Positions 4,715 to 6,921 of a stretch of 6,921 nt of DNA are shown here, piece by piece (within the stretch, counting starts at the first letter, position 1; each line of letters starts with the position of its first letter). Position numbers and translations under genes: made by a program. The stretch lies in assembly GCA_020850785.1 (NCBI GenBank), contig JADZDZ010000104.1, forward strand, positions 1 through 6,921, in the 5' to 3' direction. Source of the DNA: Candidatus Sumerlaeota bacterium. GTDB taxonomy: Bacteria > Sumerlaeota > Sumerlaeia > SLMS01. Below the pieces are notes generated by a model. It worked only from the letters and a program-made list of their open reading frames with translations. It searched no databases and had not been told where the DNA came from.

Positions 4715-6921
4715 TGGTCGGTTCCCGTGGCTGCGATCTTCATCGCCAGCGCTCGTTGATTTGCTTCCAAAAGCGTTTCGTCGTTAGCCTGCATCATCTT
4801 GTCCAGTGCCAGCAGGTAGCCGGCTTCCCGCTTCGCTGCATCCGCCTGCTTCAGGTCTGCCAGCGTCGTCATCTTCAACACCAGCACCTCGCGGTTGAAG
4901 GGATTCTTCTCCAACGCTTCATCCATCACCGCAATCGCGTCATCCACGCGGCCTGTCTGTCCAAGGAAATCGACGGCCTCCTTCAGGGCCGCCAACGATG
5001 ATGGGAACTGCTTGAGGTATTCCTTCGCCGCCTGGGCCGCCTTCTCCATGTCACCGGAGCGCCGGAATGCCTCGCGCGCCTGCTTCAGCGAAGTCAGCCG
5101 GAATTCCTGCTCGCGCGATTCCTGCGTGTCTTCCTGCAGCACCTTCGAAATCGGAAGCGTGGCCGTGCGCGCAAAATCCTCACCCGCACTGTGATACAGC
5201 GCCTTTGTCGCCTCGTCATTCTGGTCAAGTTTCTCCGCCTTCAGGAACTTCACGTTTGAGCGAAAGTACCACACGGACACCTTGTTGCTCAGCTTCGACT
5301 GGCGATTGAACTGTTCCATCGCGCGATCATAGCTCGCAAGCATCTCCCCGCGGGCCTTCGCGGAGGCTTCCGCATCCCCATTCTTCTTCGCGTCTTCCAT
5401 TTCCTTCTTCGAAGTGATGGCCATGTTGTAGTAGATCACGCCGAGATTGTAGTGAATCTCCGCGTAGTCGGGGAAATACTTCTGCAGGTCCAGATAGCAG
5501 TTGAGCGACGGCTTTTCCTGCCCCAGGCGATTGTACGCGTGGGCCATCTTGTAATACGTTGTGGGGCGCGCGGGTTCATATTCCAGCGCCTTCTTGAAAT
5601 GGGCGATCCCTTCGTTCATCATGGCGACCACGCGAGGGTCTTCCGCCAATCCGTTGCTTCCGAAATAGCTGCCGGGCAGGTCCGTCAGCCTCAGCCCCTC
5701 GTTGTGTTCGTAGGATGCAAGAAACAGGGCGCGTGATGTCATGATCGCATGGATCGCATAAGCGGCTGCGCCCGCCAGCAGCCAGCCGCGGATTGCCCGA
5801 TTGCGGTCCCATGCGCGTGGCAGCTGTTCCGGATAAACGAATCCGCGCGCCTTGCGCACCTGCGGCGCCAGCGCCAGCAGCACGATGCCCATCGTCGTGC
5901 CGATCATCGCATGCAGTGCCACAATACCCACGGGCCAGCGGCTCATGGGGGTCGTCATTGAGCCGCCCAGCAGGCTTCCGACGCCAATCAATGTTCCAAT
6001 CACCGCAACGCGAAGCACCATGTCCGGCGAGGTGCGCAGCGCCTTCCACGCCCAAAAACAGATGGCAAAAAGAAACGTGAGATAGGCAAGCGTTCCCAGC
6101 GTGCCGGTTTCCGCCATCGCATCCAGCAGCCAATTGTGGCAGAACGTTGTCACGTTGCTGATGCGCGCCATGTGGTAGTCGGGGCTGCGGTATTCCGGGA
6201 AAAGAATGCGATAGCTGCCGGGGCCGCCGCCCACGATGGGATGCGCCTCGAAAATCTTCAACGCCGCGCTGAACATGATCTTTCGCGGCGCGATGTTGTC
6301 CTCCAGGTCCTTCATCTGCTCGCGATAATCGCCGTAGGTGAAGTAGAACACCGTTCCGCCCATGACGCCAACCATCAGCAGAGCCGCCGCTCCCACACCC
6401 AGCAATTTTTTCGCGGGCGCCGTCCACAGCGTGGTGAACAGGAAAACGCCCGCCACAAAGACCAGCACCAGCAAGGGGAGCAGAAACACTGATGATTTCG
6501 AGAAGGTCGTGAAAATACACGTCAGCGAAAACACAACCGTGACGCCGGAAATGATCGTCCAGACGATCGGGCGCGTGGCGCTTTCCCGATTCACCCAGCG
6601 CCGCTTCAGGTTGTGATAGACCATCATCGCGCAGGCCCCCGTAACGGGGAGCGTCATCAGCAGGAAATTCCCAAAGAACTGCACGTTCAGGATCGTGGAG
6701 AGCATGCTGCGTGATCGCTTGAACGTCACGAGCAGGTCATAAAAACGATTCTCCTCCCGCGTTCCGTTCGGATACAACACGTCACAGACTTTTCCGATGA
6801 AGCCGCTGTAATGCAGCAGACCGAACACCGTAGTCAGAAGCGCAAGCAGCACCCAAAACTTGAGTGCCAATTCCGCCATGCGCTTCGTGCGGATGACCGA
6901 TGCGCCGAGCAGAGTGTAGCC
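4711..6921 (-). CDS. O-antigen ligase/polymerase (Wzy_C type) with C-terminal TPR region, 5' end outside window
   Basis: This polytopic inner-membrane protein is predicted to transfer or polymerise lipid-linked glycans on the periplasmic side. Counting from the in-frame ATG at 6879 there are 722 residues, but the frame stays open for 14 more codons to the window edge, and the first membrane helices of the family are missing, so the true start is probably outside. Likely helices lie near 5-25, 66-88, 105-123, 131-152, 158-180, 262-280, 289-308, 314-337 and 363-385. The large loop between them carries FEAHPIVGGGPGSY (210-223) and FCHNWLLDAMAETGTLG (246-262), the His-Asn plus Glu-Gly pattern of O-antigen ligases. 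Residues from about 415 form TPR-like helical repeats (clear at 418-485 and 598-680) with a charged, Lys/Glu/Ala-rich stretch near 487-525. The stop overlaps the thrB start. WaaL-type ligase, Wzy polymerase and protein O-glycosyltransferase remain possible. Confidence 0.85.
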   Translation of the reverse strand, partial: GYTLLGASVIRTKRMAELALKFWVLLALLTTVFGLLHYSGFIGKVCDVLYPNGTREENRFYDLLVTFKRSRSMLSTILNVQFFGNFLLMTLPVTGACAMMVYHNLKRRWVNRESATRPIVWTIISGVTVVFSLTCIFTTFSKSSVFLLPLLVLVFVAGVFLFTTLWTAPAKKLLGVGAAALLMVGVMGGTVFYFTYGDYREQMKDLEDNIAPRKIMFSAALKIFEAHPIVGGGPGSYRILFPEYRSPDYHMARISNVTTFCHNWLLDAMAETGTLGTLAYLTFLFAICFWAWKALRTSPDMVLRVAVIGTLIGVGSLLGGSMTTPMSRWPVGIVALHAMIGTTMGIVLLALAPQVRKARGFVYPEQLPRAWDRNRAIRGWLLAGAAAYAIHAIMTSRALFLASYEHNEGLRLTDLPGSYFGSNGLAEDPRVVAMMNEGIAHFKKALEYEPARPTTYYKMAHAYNRLGQEKPSLNCYLDLQKYFPDYAEIHYNLGVIYYNMAITSKKEMEDAKKNGDAEASAKARGEMLASYDRAMEQFNRQSKLSNKVSVWYFRSNVKFLKAEKLDQNDEATKALYHSAGEDFARTATLPISKVLQEDTQESREQEFRLTSLKQAREAFRRSGDMEKAAQAAKEYLKQFPSSLAALKEAVDFLGQTGRVDDAIAVMDEALEKNPFNREVLVLKMTTLADLKQADAAKREAGYLLALDKMMQANDETLLEANQRALAMKIAATGTDQ

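Noticed and set aside
5576..6520. A 314-codon minus-strand frame inside the O-antigen ligase gene.
   Set aside because: A shifted reading of the ligase gene, with Arg/Gly/His-rich composition and no recognisable family.

Overview
The window is a compact, moderately GC-rich bacterial segment (roughly 55-60% GC by eye) with five protein genes and almost no spare DNA. An O-antigen ligase-type membrane protein and an MsbA-like lipid exporter point to a Gram-negative-type envelope. The two-gene sulfate-assimilation unit and threonine pathway gene point to a free-living, biosynthetically capable bacterium. I cannot fix the phylum from the sequence; no RNA gene, mobile element, CRISPR array or integrase is visible.

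Left half, + strand: after about 180 bases of leader with only a weak promoter candidate, a two-domain CbiX/SirB-family sirohydrochlorin chelatase (181-987) overlaps by ATGA an iron-sulfur type APS/PAPS reductase, cysH (984-1799). Together they make biochemical sense. CysH yields sulfite, and the sulfite reductase that would follow needs siroheme, whose metal is inserted by a SirB-type chelatase. ATP sulfurylase and sulfite reductase are not in the window.

Right half, - strand, reading from the right edge leftward: a large O-antigen ligase/polymerase (Wzy_C type) with a C-terminal TPR-rich region (6921-4711; its beginning lies outside the window) overlaps by GTGA a homoserine kinase, thrB (4714-3779). 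After a 64-base gap carrying a perfect 16-bp palindrome comes an MsbA-like ABC exporter with fused membrane and ATPase domains (3714-1828). The two envelope genes flank an amino-acid gene, so the cluster is probably one transcript of mixed function. The + and - units converge at 1799/1828, where a short GC-rich hairpin sits.

Nothing here demands a wholly new system. The points most worth a second look are the palindrome before the exporter, the non-standard C-terminal cysteine motif of CysH, the His-to-Tyr decay in the second half of the chelatase, and the ligase-TPR protein coupled to thrB.
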